From Aquincola tertiaricarbonis (GTDB taxonomy: Bacteria > Pseudomonadota > Gammaproteobacteria > Burkholderiales > Burkholderiaceae_C): a stretch of 64,000 nt of DNA. This document shows positions 22,179 through 31,149 of this stretch, piece by piece (the stretch's first letter is position 1; the number at the start of each line of letters is the position of its first letter). The notes beneath the pieces were generated by a model. That model did no database searches, was not told where the DNA came from, and was given only the letters and a program-made list of their open reading frames with translations. The stretch covers positions 1 to 64,000 of the forward strand of contig NZ_KQ033892.1 in the NCBI RefSeq assembly GCF_000969605.1, given 5' to 3'. Made by a program: the position numbers and the translations under genes.

Positions 22179-23534
22179 ATGAGCCTGCGCCTGAAGATCA
22201 ACCTGCTGGTGAGCACGCTCACGCTGCTGTTCCTGGCCGCGGTGATGGGCCTGCAGCTGCGCAACATGCGCGAATCGGTGCGCGAGGAAGTGGTGGCCGC
22301 CAACCGCGTGGCCGCGCAGCTGCTCAAGCGCACCGCCTGGCTGTACGCGGCCCAGGGCATCCCGGCGATGCGCTCCTTCCTGGAAGGCGTGGGCCGGGTG
22401 CGCTCCAACGACATCGCGCTGCTGGATGCGCAAGGCAACGAGCTCTACCGCTCGCCACCCTCGCCCTACAAGGCGGGCCGCGATGCGCCCGACTGGTTCG
22501 AGCGCCTGGTCTCGCCACCGCCCGACGAGCAGTTCATCGGCTTTCCCGATGGCCGGCTGGTGGTGCGGGCCAATGCCTCGCGCGCCGTCATCGACGCCTG
22601 GGACAGCGCCTTCGTGATGGTGCTGGCCGCGCTGGCGCTGCTGGTGGCGGTGAATGCGCTGGTGTTCTGGCTGGTGGGGCGCGCGGTGCGGCCCTTCGGC
22701 CGCATCGTGGGCGCGCTGGGCGAGCTGGAGGCCGGCCGCTTCGGCGTGCAGCTGCCGCGCCTGCCGGGCATCGAGGCGGCGGCCATCGGTGCCGCCTTCA
22801 ACCGCATGGTGCTGCAATTGCAGGACCACATCGAGACCGAGCGCCGCGCGGTGCGGGCGGAGATGCAGCTGTCCGACAGCCGCGAGCTGGCCCGCTGGGT
22901 GGAGCGCCATGTGGAGCAGGAGCGCCGCATGATCGCCCGCGAGCTGCACGACGAGCTGGGCCAGTCGGTCACCGCGATGCGCAGCATGGCCGTTTCCATC
23001 GCCCAGCGCAGCAAGGACAAGGACGCCGCCACCGAGCAGGCGGCCCGCATCATCGCGGACGAATGCTCGCGGCTGTACGACGCGATGCACGGCATCATCC
23101 CGCGGCTGGCGCCGCTGGTGCTGGACCGCTTCGGCCTGGCCGAGGCGCTGGACGACCTGGCCGAGCGCACCCGCCGCGCCCAGCGCGGCGTGCAGCTGGA
23201 CCTGCAGGTGGCCCTGGGCGATGCGCCGGTGCAGCCCGAAGCCGCGCTGGCCCTGTACCGCGCCGCCCAGGAGGGCGTGACCAATGCACTGCGCCACGGC
23301 CAGGCACGCCACATCGCCATCGACGTGCGGCGCGAGGGCGGGGCGCTGTGCCTGCAGGTGAGCGACGACGGCGTGGGCCTGCCGGCGCAGCTGCCCTCGG
23401 CCGCCCAGCCCGCCGGCCACCATGGCCTGCGCTGGCTGGCCGAGCGGGTGCAGGGCCTGGGCGGGCGGTTTGCCCTGCTGCCCCAGCCCGGCCGCGGCGC
23501 GCGGCTGGAAGTGCAATTGCCTGTGGAGAGTTGA
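22179..23534 (+). CDS. NarL-family sensor histidine kinase
   Basis: The 451-residue protein has an N-terminal membrane span, a periplasmic sensor of about 110 residues, a second span (VLAALALLVAVNALVFWLVG), a HAMP linker, a HisKA_3 dimerisation domain with phospho-acceptor His257 (ARELHDELGQS), and an ATPase domain with NALRHG and VSDDGVGLP motifs. It forms an operon with the LuxR-type regulator that follows, with their stop and start overlapping by one base (TGATG at 23532-23536). The signal is unknown. Its position beside pqq suggests it may control PQQ or methanol-oxidation genes, as similar pairs do for PQQ-ethanol dehydrogenase. Confidence 0.9.
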   Translation: MSLRLKINLLVSTLTLLFLAAVMGLQLRNMRESVREEVVAANRVAAQLLKRTAWLYAAQGIPAMRSFLEGVGRVRSNDIALLDAQGNELYRSPPSPYKAGRDAPDWFERLVSPPPDEQFIGFPDGRLVVRANASRAVIDAWDSAFVMVLAALALLVAVNALVFWLVGRAVRPFGRIVGALGELEAGRFGVQLPRLPGIEAAAIGAAFNRMVLQLQDHIETERRAVRAEMQLSDSRELARWVERHVEQERRMIARELHDELGQSVTAMRSMAVSIAQRSKDKDAATEQAARIIADECSRLYDAMHGIIPRLAPLVLDRFGLAEALDDLAERTRRAQRGVQLDLQVALGDAPVQPEAALALYRAAQEGVTNALRHGQARHIAIDVRREGGALCLQVSDDGVGLPAQLPSAAQPAGHHGLRWLAERVQGLGGRFALLPQPGRGARLEVQLPVES

Positions 23535-24172
23535 TGGAACCGCTGCTGCGGGTGATGCTGGTGGACGACCATGCGCTGGTGCGCATGGGCTTCCGCATGC
23601 TGCTGGCCGATGCCCGCATCGAGGTGGTGGCCGAGGCCGACACCGGCGAGGAGGCCTGTGCTGCCTATGCCCAGGCCCAGCCCGACGTGGTGGTGCTGGA
23701 CCTCTCCATGCCCGGCATGGGCGGGCTGGAGGCGCTGCGACGGCTGCTGGCGCAGGATCCGAAGGCGCGGGTGCTGGTGCTCTCGGCCCATGAGGACACG
23801 GCCCATCCACGGCGGGCGCTGAAGGCCGGCGCGCTGGGCTACCTGGGCAAGCGCAGCGCGCCCGATGCGCTGATTGCCGCAGTGACGGCGGTGGGCAGCG
23901 GCCGGCCCTACGTGGATGCGGCCACCGCGCAGGCGCTGGCGCTGGCCACCGTCACCGGCGAGACCAGCCCGGCCGAGGGCCTGAGCGAGCGCGAGTTCAG
24001 TGTCTTCGTGCAGCTGGCGCGCGGCCTGAGCGTGGCCCAGATCGCCGAGAACCTGAAGCTGTCGCCCAGCACCGTGGGCACCCACCTGTACCACGTGAAG
24101 CAGAAGCTGGGCGCCAGCAACCAGAGCGAGCTGACGCTGGTGGCACTGCGCTGGGGCTTGATCGAGGCCTAG
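23534..24172 (+). CDS. LuxR/NarL-type response regulator
   Basis: The 212-residue protein has a receiver (VMLVDDHALVRMG, phospho-acceptor Asp56 in VVLDLSMPGM) and a C-terminal LuxR helix-turn-helix (LSEREFSVF, IAENLKLSPSTVGTHLYHVKQKLG). It is a DNA-binding transcriptional regulator, presumably phosphorylated by the kinase whose gene it overlaps. Nearby candidate sites are the dyads before pqqA (21176-21218) and before xoxF (1089-1106), but the sequence does not show which, if either, it binds. Confidence 0.9.
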   Translation: MEPLLRVMLVDDHALVRMGFRMLLADARIEVVAEADTGEEACAAYAQAQPDVVVLDLSMPGMGGLEALRRLLAQDPKARVLVLSAHEDTAHPRRALKAGALGYLGKRSAPDALIAAVTAVGSGRPYVDAATAQALALATVTGETSPAEGLSEREFSVFVQLARGLSVAQIAENLKLSPSTVGTHLYHVKQKLGASNQSELTLVALRWGLIEA

Positions 24173-24403
24173 CCGGGAGGCGCCTCGCGCGCTGGTTTCG
24201 AACGATCCAGGCGCGCTTCAGATCGCCTCAAGAGGGACGGCCGGGCCGGCCCGCAGATTGCGGGCGTCGTCTTCCGGCGACGCAGGAGTCGGCATCCACC
24301 GCGCACGGCCCGCGCCAGCCGGGTAGTGCCGGATGCGCCGCGCCGCCGCATGGCCTACCTTGCGCGGGTGGCGGCCATGCCGGCCGCCCTGCAGGAGCAA
24401 ACG

Positions 24404-24718
24404 ATGATCAAGGTGACCGTGATGTACCCGCACACGCCGGGTGCGCGCTTCGACCACGACTACTACCGCGACCGCCACATGCCGATGGTGCAGGACAGGC
24501 TGGGCCCGGCCTGCCTGCGCTACACGGTGGACAAGGGCCTGTCCGGCGGCGCCCCGGGCTCCGCCCCGCCCTACGTGGGCACCTGCTCGCTGTTCTTCGA
24601 CAGCGTGGAAGCCTTCCAAGCCGCCTTCGCCCCCAAGTCCCAGGAGATCCTGGGCGACATCCCCAACTACACCGACCTGCAGCCGGTGATGATGGTGAGC
24701 GAGGTGGTGGTGGAGTGA
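24404..24718 (+). CDS. EthD-family small protein
   Basis: The 104-residue protein has the EthD pattern: MIKVTVMYPHTPGARFDHDY, then YRDRHMPMV and a final NYTDLQPVMMVSEV strand. EthD-like ferredoxin-fold dimers occur with many oxidation pathways, yet a function is rarely known. I use the ATG at 24404 because AGGAG lies at 24393-24397 and the fold begins there; upstream in-frame ATGs add unrelated residues. The 231 bases before it, up to the response-regulator stop, contain no gene I can support. Confidence 0.8.
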   Translation: MIKVTVMYPHTPGARFDHDYYRDRHMPMVQDRLGPACLRYTVDKGLSGGAPGSAPPYVGTCSLFFDSVEAFQAAFAPKSQEILGDIPNYTDLQPVMMVSEVVVE

Positions 24719-24790
24719 CCTCTCCTGCCAGGCGCTTTGACGCGGTGCCGGCACGGCCATTGCCGAAGCTCCCTGCATCAAGGAGCACCC

Positions 24791-24991
24791 ATGACCGACA
24801 TCGACGGACCGCCCGAGGATCCGATTCCCACCACGGTGGACACCGACAACCCCAGCGTCGTGAAGTACTGGTGCGGTGTGTTCGGCATCACGCTGGAGCA
24901 GCTGCAGGAAGCCGTGCTGGCCGCCGGCACCGATCCGGCCGCGGTGCGGGAGCACCTGCTGCAGCAAGGCAGCAGCGCCGGCGCGGGCTGA
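24791..24991 (+). CDS. DUF3606-type small protein
   Basis: The 66-residue product contains the DUF3606 core YWCGVFGITLEQLQEAV, a small helical domain of unknown function found in many proteobacteria. The ATG at 24791 has AAGGAG close upstream (24780-24785). It follows the EthD-type gene by 72 bases and is convergent with the chemoreceptor gene. Nothing specific links it to methylotrophy. Confidence 0.8.
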   Translation: MTDIDGPPEDPIPTTVDTDNPSVVKYWCGVFGITLEQLQEAVLAAGTDPAAVREHLLQQGSSAGAG

Positions 24992-25015
24992 GCGTTTCTC
25001 CCGCGCCGGTGGGCT

Positions 25016-27004
25016 TCAGGCCGGCAGCCTGAAGCGCGCCACGCGCGCGGCCAGGGCCATCGCCTGGTCGCGCAGCGTGCTGGCGGCGGCGGCGGTCTGC
25101 TCCACCAGCGCGGCGTTCTGTTGCGTCTGCTGGTCCAGCGTCTGCAGTGCCACGCCCACCTGCGCCACGCCGGCGCTCTGCTGCTCGGTGCCGGTGAGCA
25201 CTTCCGTCATCAGCTGGCGCATGCGCCCGGCGGTGTCCACCAGCTCGCCCATGCGCTCGCCGGCGTGGCCCACCACGTTGCTGCCCTCCTCCACCCGCTG
25301 CAGGCTGTCGGCGATCAGCTGCTTGATCTCGCGTGCGGCCTCGGCCGCACGCTGCGCCAGGTTGCGCACCTCGCTGGCCACCACGGCGAAGCCCTTGCCC
25401 TGCTCGCCGGCGCGCGCCGCCTCCACGGCCGCGTTCAAGGCCAGGATGTTGGTCTGGAACGCAATGCCGTCGATGGTGCCGATGATGTCGCCGATGCGGC
25501 GCGACGAGGCCTGCACGCCGCCCATGGTGCGCACCACTTCGTCGATGGTGCGTCCGCCGGCACCGGCGCTGTCGGCATTGCCCACGGCCATCTCGGTGGC
25601 GCGCTTGACGCTGTCGGCGGTGTGCTGCACGGTGGACGAGATCTGGTCCATGGCCGCGGCCGATTCCTCCAGGTTGGCGGCTGCCTGCTCGCTGCGGGCG
25701 CTGAGGTCGCTGGAGGCGGTGGCGATCTCGCCGCTGGCATGCACGATGCTGTCGGAGGCCTGGCGCACCTCGCCCACGATGCCGCGCAAGCTGGCCTGCA
25801 TCTCCGACAGCGTGGTCATCAGTGCCGCCGCCTCGTCGCGGCCCCAGGGGCGCGGGCTGGTGGTCAGGTCGCCGGCGGTCATCGCCTTCAGGTGGCGTTC
25901 CACCTCGCCCAGGCCGCCGTCCATCACCAGGTAGAACGAATAGAACAGGTAGAGCACCAGGGCCAGCGAGCCCGCGGTGACGGCCAGCGTGAGGTTGCGG
26001 TTGAGCACCACCCGCGCCTCGCGCTCGCGCAGCAGGTCCTGCAGCAGCAGCGTGCCCTCGGTGCCCAGGCGGCGCAACTGGTCCACCGCGGCCTGGCCGT
26101 GGCCGTCCAGCGCCTTGGCATCGTGGCTGAAGGCATCGGCGAACCAGGGCCGCGCGGCTTCATCCAGGAAACGGCGGGCCGCGTCGGCCGCGGCCGTGCC
26201 GTCGGCACGGGTCTTCACGCGCGGCTCGGCCTCGGCGGCGCGGTGGAGGCCGTCCAGCACCCCGTCGACCGCCTGGCGGCCGGTGTACCAGACGCCATAT
26301 AGCTCGCGCACGCCGGCCGCGGTGGCGCCGGCCTGCTGCAGCGAGCCGGCCATTGCGCGACTGCGCGACACGGCTTCCACCAGGTCGGGCGCGCCCAGGG
26401 CGGCCACGCTCATCAGGTAATAGGTGGCCTGCTCCGGGTCCAGCGAGAGGCCGGACACGTCCAGCACCGAAGCGCGAGCGGAGCGCACCGCATCCACATA
26501 GGCCTGCAGGCGCTGGCCCTGCGCACCGGCGCCCTGCTGCTGCAGCGCCCGGTGGGCCTGCAGCGCGGTGGACAAGGCGGCGGACGCGTCGACACCCTGC
26601 GGCCGGGCGGCCACCAGGGCCTGCACCGGCGCCAGCAGCGCCTCGATGGCCGGCAGGTCGGGCGCGGCCTGCTGGCCGGCGATCACCAGCCGTCGCTGCT
26701 TCTGCACTTCCACCAGCCAGGGTTCGATCTTGTGCAGCAGCTGTACGCCGGCCAGCTCCTTGCGGGTGAAGGTCAGCGACTCGTCCACCCCTTGCAGGTA
26801 GGAAACCATCAGCAGCACCAGCGGCATCAGAAAGGCCACCGACACCAGCATCGCCTTCCCGCTGAAGCCGATGCGCCTGAACAACCGCACGCCGGGCGCC
26901 CAGATGCCGTGATGTTGGAAGAACCCGGTGCGCACAGGGCGCGAGTGGGAGGTATCGCCAGGCGCGGCGCCCAGGCCGGGCGCCGCATTACTGCTGCTGG
27001 TCAT
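25016..27004 (-). CDS. Methyl-accepting chemotaxis protein
   Basis: The 662-residue receptor has a cytoplasmic N-terminal extension, a first membrane span near residues 48-70, a large periplasmic helical sensor, a second span near residue 340, a HAMP region, and the long signalling coiled coil. The conserved hairpin tip is present (GIAFQTNILALNAAVEAARA, GKGFAVVASEVRNLAQRAA). There is no C-terminal pentapeptide for CheR docking, so adaptation enzymes would act through neighbouring receptors. The ligand is unknown. No che genes are nearby. Confidence 0.92.
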   Translation of the reverse strand: MTSSSNAAPGLGAAPGDTSHSRPVRTGFFQHHGIWAPGVRLFRRIGFSGKAMLVSVAFLMPLVLLMVSYLQGVDESLTFTRKELAGVQLLHKIEPWLVEVQKQRRLVIAGQQAAPDLPAIEALLAPVQALVAARPQGVDASAALSTALQAHRALQQQGAGAQGQRLQAYVDAVRSARASVLDVSGLSLDPEQATYYLMSVAALGAPDLVEAVSRSRAMAGSLQQAGATAAGVRELYGVWYTGRQAVDGVLDGLHRAAEAEPRVKTRADGTAAADAARRFLDEAARPWFADAFSHDAKALDGHGQAAVDQLRRLGTEGTLLLQDLLREREARVVLNRNLTLAVTAGSLALVLYLFYSFYLVMDGGLGEVERHLKAMTAGDLTTSPRPWGRDEAAALMTTLSEMQASLRGIVGEVRQASDSIVHASGEIATASSDLSARSEQAAANLEESAAAMDQISSTVQHTADSVKRATEMAVGNADSAGAGGRTIDEVVRTMGGVQASSRRIGDIIGTIDGIAFQTNILALNAAVEAARAGEQGKGFAVVASEVRNLAQRAAEAAREIKQLIADSLQRVEEGSNVVGHAGERMGELVDTAGRMRQLMTEVLTGTEQQSAGVAQVGVALQTLDQQTQQNAALVEQTAAAASTLRDQAMALAARVARFRLPA

Positions 27005-27089
27005 GCATCTGCCTTCACATCATTTGTGACGGCTTTGTCGGCAGGTCTGAGCGACGCTTGAGGGCGAAGTGCTGCGGGCTTGCGTTACA

Positions 27090-27776
27090 TCAAACCGGCG
27101 GCGGCACGGCGGCCCGCTGGCCGATCACCGGCCAGCCCCGGGACCGCGCCTCGGACCGCAGCGCCGCATCGGGCCGCACCGCCACCGGGTGGCTGACGGC
27201 CTGCAGCAGCGGCAGGTCGCTGGCCGAATCGGAATAGAACCAGCTGTGCTCGAACGCGCCCAGCGACAAGCCGCGCCGCGCCAGCGCGGCGGCCACGTGG
27301 GCGGGCTTGTGCTCGCGGTGGCAGGGCAGGCCGTCGATGCCGCCATCGGGCAGGCCGGTGGCAGTCAGGCGAGGCCGGGTGGCCACCACCTCGTGCAGGC
27401 CGAACAGCCGGCCGAAGGGCTCGGCGACGATGGCGCTGGTGGCGGTGACCAGCAGGCACAGGTGCCCTTTGGCACGGTGGCCGGCCACCAGGTCCTTCAT
27501 GTCGGGCGGCAGCCGCGTGGCCATGTCCGCTTCGAAGCGCTGCAGGCAGGCCTGCAGCTGCCGCGGCGCAAAGCCGGCCAGCGGCGCGACGGTGGCCCGG
27601 TGCAGGTCATGGATGTCGGCCTGGCCGGCGACGAAGCGCTGGCAGCAGGCCAGGTGGTCGCCGGGCGCCTCCGGCGGCAGGGCGCCCTGCCCGGCCAGGA
27701 AGCTGATCCAGGCCATGCCGCTGTCGAACGGGATCAGCGTGTGGTCCAGGTCGAACAGCGCCAGGCCCGGCGGCAT
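27090..27776 (-). CDS. HAD-superfamily phosphatase, SerB-like
   Basis: The 228-residue protein has the HAD motif I FDLDHTL with Asp9 and Asp11, motif II in LLVTATS, and motif III/IV in FYSDSASDLPLL. It belongs to the HAD subfamily IB group that includes SerB-like phosphatases and is often annotated as a histidinol-phosphatase-like hydrolase; the substrate cannot be told. It starts two bases after the stop of the pabBC fusion and is surely co-transcribed with it, so a phosphate-removing step in folate or pterin synthesis is conceivable. Confidence 0.82.
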   Translation of the reverse strand: MPPGLALFDLDHTLIPFDSGMAWISFLAGQGALPPEAPGDHLACCQRFVAGQADIHDLHRATVAPLAGFAPRQLQACLQRFEADMATRLPPDMKDLVAGHRAKGHLCLLVTATSAIVAEPFGRLFGLHEVVATRPRLTATGLPDGGIDGLPCHREHKPAHVAAALARRGLSLGAFEHSWFYSDSASDLPLLQAVSHPVAVRPDAALRSEARSRGWPVIGQRAAVPPPV

Positions 27777-27778
27777 GG

Positions 27779-29665
27779 TCAGGCGGCCTGCCGCTGCTCG
27801 GCCGCCGGCGCGGGCAGGGCCTCGGGCAGCAGCTGCGCCGGCAATGCGCCGCGCAGCGCATTGCACACCACGATGGCTTCGGCGACCTGCAGGTCGGCCA
27901 GGGTGAGCGTGCGCTCGACGGCGGCCCAGTCCGGATCGTCCAGCAGCACGCCGCGCATCACGCCGGGCAGGGCGCCATCGGCCCGCGGCGGCGTGCACCA
28001 CTGGCCCGCCAGCTTCAGGAAGACCGAGCTGCGCCCGCCTTCCACCAGCCGGCCGTCCTGCGTGAGAAAGAGGCTGTCGAAGCCGCCGGCAGCCTCGGCC
28101 TGCTGCACGCCGGCGTCGTAGTGCGCGCGCAGCGTGGTCTTGAAGGCGGCCAGCGGCTGGTGGTCGGGCAGCCGGTGCGGGCTGACCAGCAGGCCCACCG
28201 GCGTGCCCGCCGGCAGCGCGGCCAGCGGTGCATGGCTGAGCTGGAGACGGCCGTCCTGCGCCAGCGCCAGCCGCACGCGCGAAGGCGCGGCCAGCGCCCG
28301 CGCCTGTGCCAGCGCCGCCTGCACCGCGGCTTCGTCGTACACGAAGCCCAGCGCCTGCGCGCTGGCACGCAGGCGGGCCAGGTGGCGCGGCAGGTGGCGC
28401 AGGCCGGTGGCGGGCTCGAACAGCAATGTCTCGAACAGCTCGAAGCCCGGCGGCAGGCCGGTGAGAAAGCGGGCCTTGAGCCGGCATTCCTCGTATTCGT
28501 CTTCCGCCACGCTGTCCAGCACGATGCCGGCGCCCACGCCCAGCCGGGCCGGCCGCAGGCCCCGCCGTGGCGTCCCCAGCGTGAGCGTGCGGATGGCCAC
28601 CGACAGGCAGAACTCGCCGAGCGTGGCACCGGCCGCCGGCGCATCCACCCAGCCGATGGCACCGCAGTACAGGCCGCGCGGCGTGCTTTCCAGGCCGGCG
28701 ATCAGCGACATCGTGTGGTGCTTGGGCGCGCCGGTGATGCTGCCGCAGGGAAAAATGGCGCGCAGCACCTCGGGCAGGCGCAGGCCGGCACGCGGACGGG
28801 CCTGCACCGTGGAGGTCATCTGGAACAGCGTGGTGTAGGGCTCGATGGAGAACAGCGCCGGCACCTGCACCGATCCCGTCTGCGCGATGCGGCCCAGGTC
28901 GTTGCGCAGCAGGTCCACGATCATCAGGTTCTCGGCGCGGTTCTTGATGTCCTGCTGCAGCAGCCGCGCCGTCTCGCTGTCACCCTCGGGCCCGCGCGTG
29001 GGCGCGGCGATGCGCGGGGCGGTGCCCTTCATCGGCCGCGCGGTGAACAGGCCGGCCTCGTGCCGCAGGAAGAGTTCGGGCGAGCAGCTCAGCACCACCT
29101 CGCCATCACCGGCCACCACCAGCGCGCCGTAGGACACCGGCTGCCGCTGCCGCAGCCGGCGGAACAGCGCCAGCGGGCTGCCATAGGCCTGGCCGGTGAG
29201 GCGGTAGGTGTAGTTGACCTGGTAGGTCTCGCCGGCGCGGATGGCCTCGTGGATGCGGCCGATGGCGGCCACGAAAGCCTCATGGTCCACGCTGGGCTGC
29301 AACCCCGCCACGCCGGCCGCACCGGGCTCGGCCTGGCCTTCCTGTCCGGCCAGCCAGGCGTCCACTTCGTCGCGGGAGAGCTTCTCGAGGCTGCGGAACA
29401 TCAGCACCCGCAGCGCCGAGCCGTCCTCGGCCCGCAGGGCCTGGTGGCCGGCCTGCAGCAGCTTCGCACCCCATTCGTAGTCGGCCAGCAGCACCGCATG
29501 CAGCCCCGCGCGCTGGTCGGCCTCCACCTGCGCCCAGGTGGCCTCCAGCGTGGCCGGATCGCTGCAGCGATGCGTCTGCACCAGCCCTTCGTACAGCCGG
29601 CTCGTCGGCCGTTCCCGCGTCGCGTCACGGTCGTCGAGCAGGGCGAAGGCAGGCAGCAGGATCAT
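27779..29665 (-). CDS. pabBC: Fused aminodeoxychorismate synthase component I and lyase (PabB-PabC)
   Basis: The 628-residue protein joins two enzymes that make p-aminobenzoate from chorismate. Residues 1 to about 385 form the PabB chorismate-binding part, with motifs SCSPELFLR, RPMKGTAPR, NRAENLMIVDLLRND and PCGSITGAPK. The remainder is a PLP-dependent fold-IV lyase like PabC, with the probable PLP lysine in AAFKTTLRAHYD and LTQDGRLVEGGRSSVFL. The glutamine amidotransferase subunit is not here. p-Aminobenzoate feeds both folate and tetrahydromethanopterin; the location just after fae and fhcBADC suggests the latter use matters. Confidence 0.93.
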   Translation of the reverse strand: MILLPAFALLDDRDATRERPTSRLYEGLVQTHRCSDPATLEATWAQVEADQRAGLHAVLLADYEWGAKLLQAGHQALRAEDGSALRVLMFRSLEKLSRDEVDAWLAGQEGQAEPGAAGVAGLQPSVDHEAFVAAIGRIHEAIRAGETYQVNYTYRLTGQAYGSPLALFRRLRQRQPVSYGALVVAGDGEVVLSCSPELFLRHEAGLFTARPMKGTAPRIAAPTRGPEGDSETARLLQQDIKNRAENLMIVDLLRNDLGRIAQTGSVQVPALFSIEPYTTLFQMTSTVQARPRAGLRLPEVLRAIFPCGSITGAPKHHTMSLIAGLESTPRGLYCGAIGWVDAPAAGATLGEFCLSVAIRTLTLGTPRRGLRPARLGVGAGIVLDSVAEDEYEECRLKARFLTGLPPGFELFETLLFEPATGLRHLPRHLARLRASAQALGFVYDEAAVQAALAQARALAAPSRVRLALAQDGRLQLSHAPLAALPAGTPVGLLVSPHRLPDHQPLAAFKTTLRAHYDAGVQQAEAAGGFDSLFLTQDGRLVEGGRSSVFLKLAGQWCTPPRADGALPGVMRGVLLDDPDWAAVERTLTLADLQVAEAIVVCNALRGALPAQLLPEALPAPAAEQRQAA

Positions 29666-29697
29666 GAAGAAACGTTAGCAGACGGCATGAAGCGTTG

Positions 29698-29724
29698 GCG
29701 GACGGGGCCCGTACCCCGGTCCGC
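29698..29724. terminator. Strong hairpin between the fae-like gene and pabBC
   Basis: GCGGAC (29698-29703) pairs with GTCCGC (29719-29724), and GGGG (29704-29707) pairs with CCCC (29714-29717) around CCCGTA, with one bulged G. It sits 27 bases after the fae-like stop and before pabBC. There is no T-tract after it on the minus strand, so it may be a transcript-end or stabilising structure rather than a classical terminator. Confidence 0.4.
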
Positions 29725-29750
29725 CGCCGGGCCGCTCCCAAGGCTGACAT

Positions 29751-30284
29751 CTAGCTCCAGTCGTCCATGTCGTGCTTGATGGTGTGCCTGTTCGCGATCA
29801 GCTCTTCCACCGACGGTTCGTTGTTCAGCGCCCGCTTCAAGGCCAGCTTGGTGGCCTCGTAGTTGGTGCGGTACATGTCCTTCTTGTCCAGCTGCGGATC
29901 GTTGGCGCAGCGCGGGTCGATCCACACCAGGCTGATGATGCACAGCTCATTGGCCACCGCCTTGGGGATGATGCCTTCGATCAGGCAATCGACCACCGCA
30001 TCGGCCGTGGCGCTCTGCACCACGCCGCCGAACAGGTCGATGTTGGCCATGTCCTTCAACGTGACCTTGGGCACCACGATGGTGGCCGGCCGCACGAGCT
30101 GGTTGCAGGCGCGGATGGCGAACATCGCGGTGTGGCCCTTGCTCTGCGCCATCATGTTGGCGAAGGCCTGGCCCACCGGGCCGTCGGTGCGGCCGATCAG
30201 GATCTCCGGCATCGCGTCGGTGTACTGGCCTTCCTTGGCCAGCACCGTGGCCTCGCCGGCATGGAAGAGATAGGGCTGGGTCAT
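29751..30284 (-). CDS. Formaldehyde-activating enzyme paralogue lacking the catalytic histidine
   Basis: Fae catalyses condensation of formaldehyde with tetrahydromethanopterin. This 177-residue protein aligns over the full Fae length, with conserved parts such as GIIPKAVANELCIISLVWIDP and NYEATKLALKRALN. In canonical Fae the catalytic His lies in an AHIDLMIG segment; here that segment reads AMPEILIG, so Met25 replaces the histidine. It also has an altered N-terminus and a longer tail. It therefore resembles the fae2/fae3-type homologues of methylotrophs, whose role is unclear. It starts 25 bases after fhcC in the same transcript. A canonical fae would be expected elsewhere in the genome. Confidence 0.85.
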   Translation of the reverse strand: MTQPYLFHAGEATVLAKEGQYTDAMPEILIGRTDGPVGQAFANMMAQSKGHTAMFAIRACNQLVRPATIVVPKVTLKDMANIDLFGGVVQSATADAVVDCLIEGIIPKAVANELCIISLVWIDPRCANDPQLDKKDMYRTNYEATKLALKRALNNEPSVEELIANRHTIKHDMDDWS

Positions 30285-30309
30285 CGCGGTCTGCTTTCCT
30301 TCATGGGGT

Positions 30310-31149
30310 TCATGGTTCGACGAGCATCAGCTCGCCCTTGCCCTGGGCCGACAGGTCGCCCAGGTGGCGCACGATGCGCCGCTGCGGCAGCGTCTCGAAG
30401 GCACCGCCGTGGCGGGCCAGGCTGCGCGCCAGCAGCTGCCAGGCCACCGGCACCTCGGCGATGGCCGGCACGAAGGTGGGCACGATGGCCGGCGCCGGGC
30501 CGGCCAGCACCAGGCTGCCGCGCCGCATGCCGTAGCCCGGATGCGCGCCCACGCTGCCGGCCACGGCGATGGTGCCGGCCACCATGCGCGAGGCCAGCAG
30601 GTCGCCGGCATCGCCGCGGATCACCGCCGTGCCGCGGCGCATGCGGTCGCCGAAGCGCTGGCCGGCGTTGCCGCCGACGATGAAGCTGCCGCCGCGCATG
30701 CCGTCCATGCTGCCGGGCAGGGCCGAGGCGGCGAAGTCGCCGACGTCGCCATCCACCCGCAGCAGGCCGCCGGCCATCTCGCAGGCGGCCAGCAGGCCGG
30801 CATGGCCCTGCACATGCACTTCGCCGCCCGACATGCCGGCGCCGGCGTAGTCGCCCACCGCGCCTTCGACCACGATGCGGCCGGCCATCAGGCCGGTGCC
30901 GATGCGGTCGAAGCGGCTGCAGTCGCCCACCAGCCGCAGCTCGGCGCTGCCATCCGGCAGGTCCGCCACCTCCCGGCGCTGCACGCCGAACCACTCGGCC
31001 AGCGGCACGGCATGGCGGCCATGGCCGAAGCGCAGCTGTTCGATCCCCGCCACCGGCAGGCTGGCCAGCGCGGCCGGCAGCAGCCCGCGCAGGTCCACCC
31101 GCAGCGGCGGCCGCTGGCGCAGCGTGAGTTCAACCAGCACGCCGCTCAT
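30310..31149 (-). CDS. fhcC: Formyltransferase/hydrolase complex subunit C (FhcC)
   Basis: FhcC is the structural subunit of the cytoplasmic complex that transfers the formyl group from formyl-H4MPT to a methanofuran-like carrier and releases formate. The 279-residue protein is a right-handed beta-helix of the FwdC type, visible as repeated glycine-rich turns (GDYAGAGMSGGEVHVQG, GNAGQRFGDRMRRG). Its start overlaps the fhcD stop as ATGA at 31146-31149. It lies last of the four fhc genes and is followed by the fae paralogue. Confidence 0.93.
   Translation of the reverse strand: MSGVLVELTLRQRPPLRVDLRGLLPAALASLPVAGIEQLRFGHGRHAVPLAEWFGVQRREVADLPDGSAELRLVGDCSRFDRIGTGLMAGRIVVEGAVGDYAGAGMSGGEVHVQGHAGLLAACEMAGGLLRVDGDVGDFAASALPGSMDGMRGGSFIVGGNAGQRFGDRMRRGTAVIRGDAGDLLASRMVAGTIAVAGSVGAHPGYGMRRGSLVLAGPAPAIVPTFVPAIAEVPVAWQLLARSLARHGGAFETLPQRRIVRHLGDLSAQGKGELMLVEP

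Noticed and set aside
22096-22182. A 28-codon frame linking the hydrolase stop (ATGA) to the kinase start
   Set aside because: The overlaps are neat, but it has no ribosome site and its sequence is that of the palindromic repeat element, rich in Arg and Pro.
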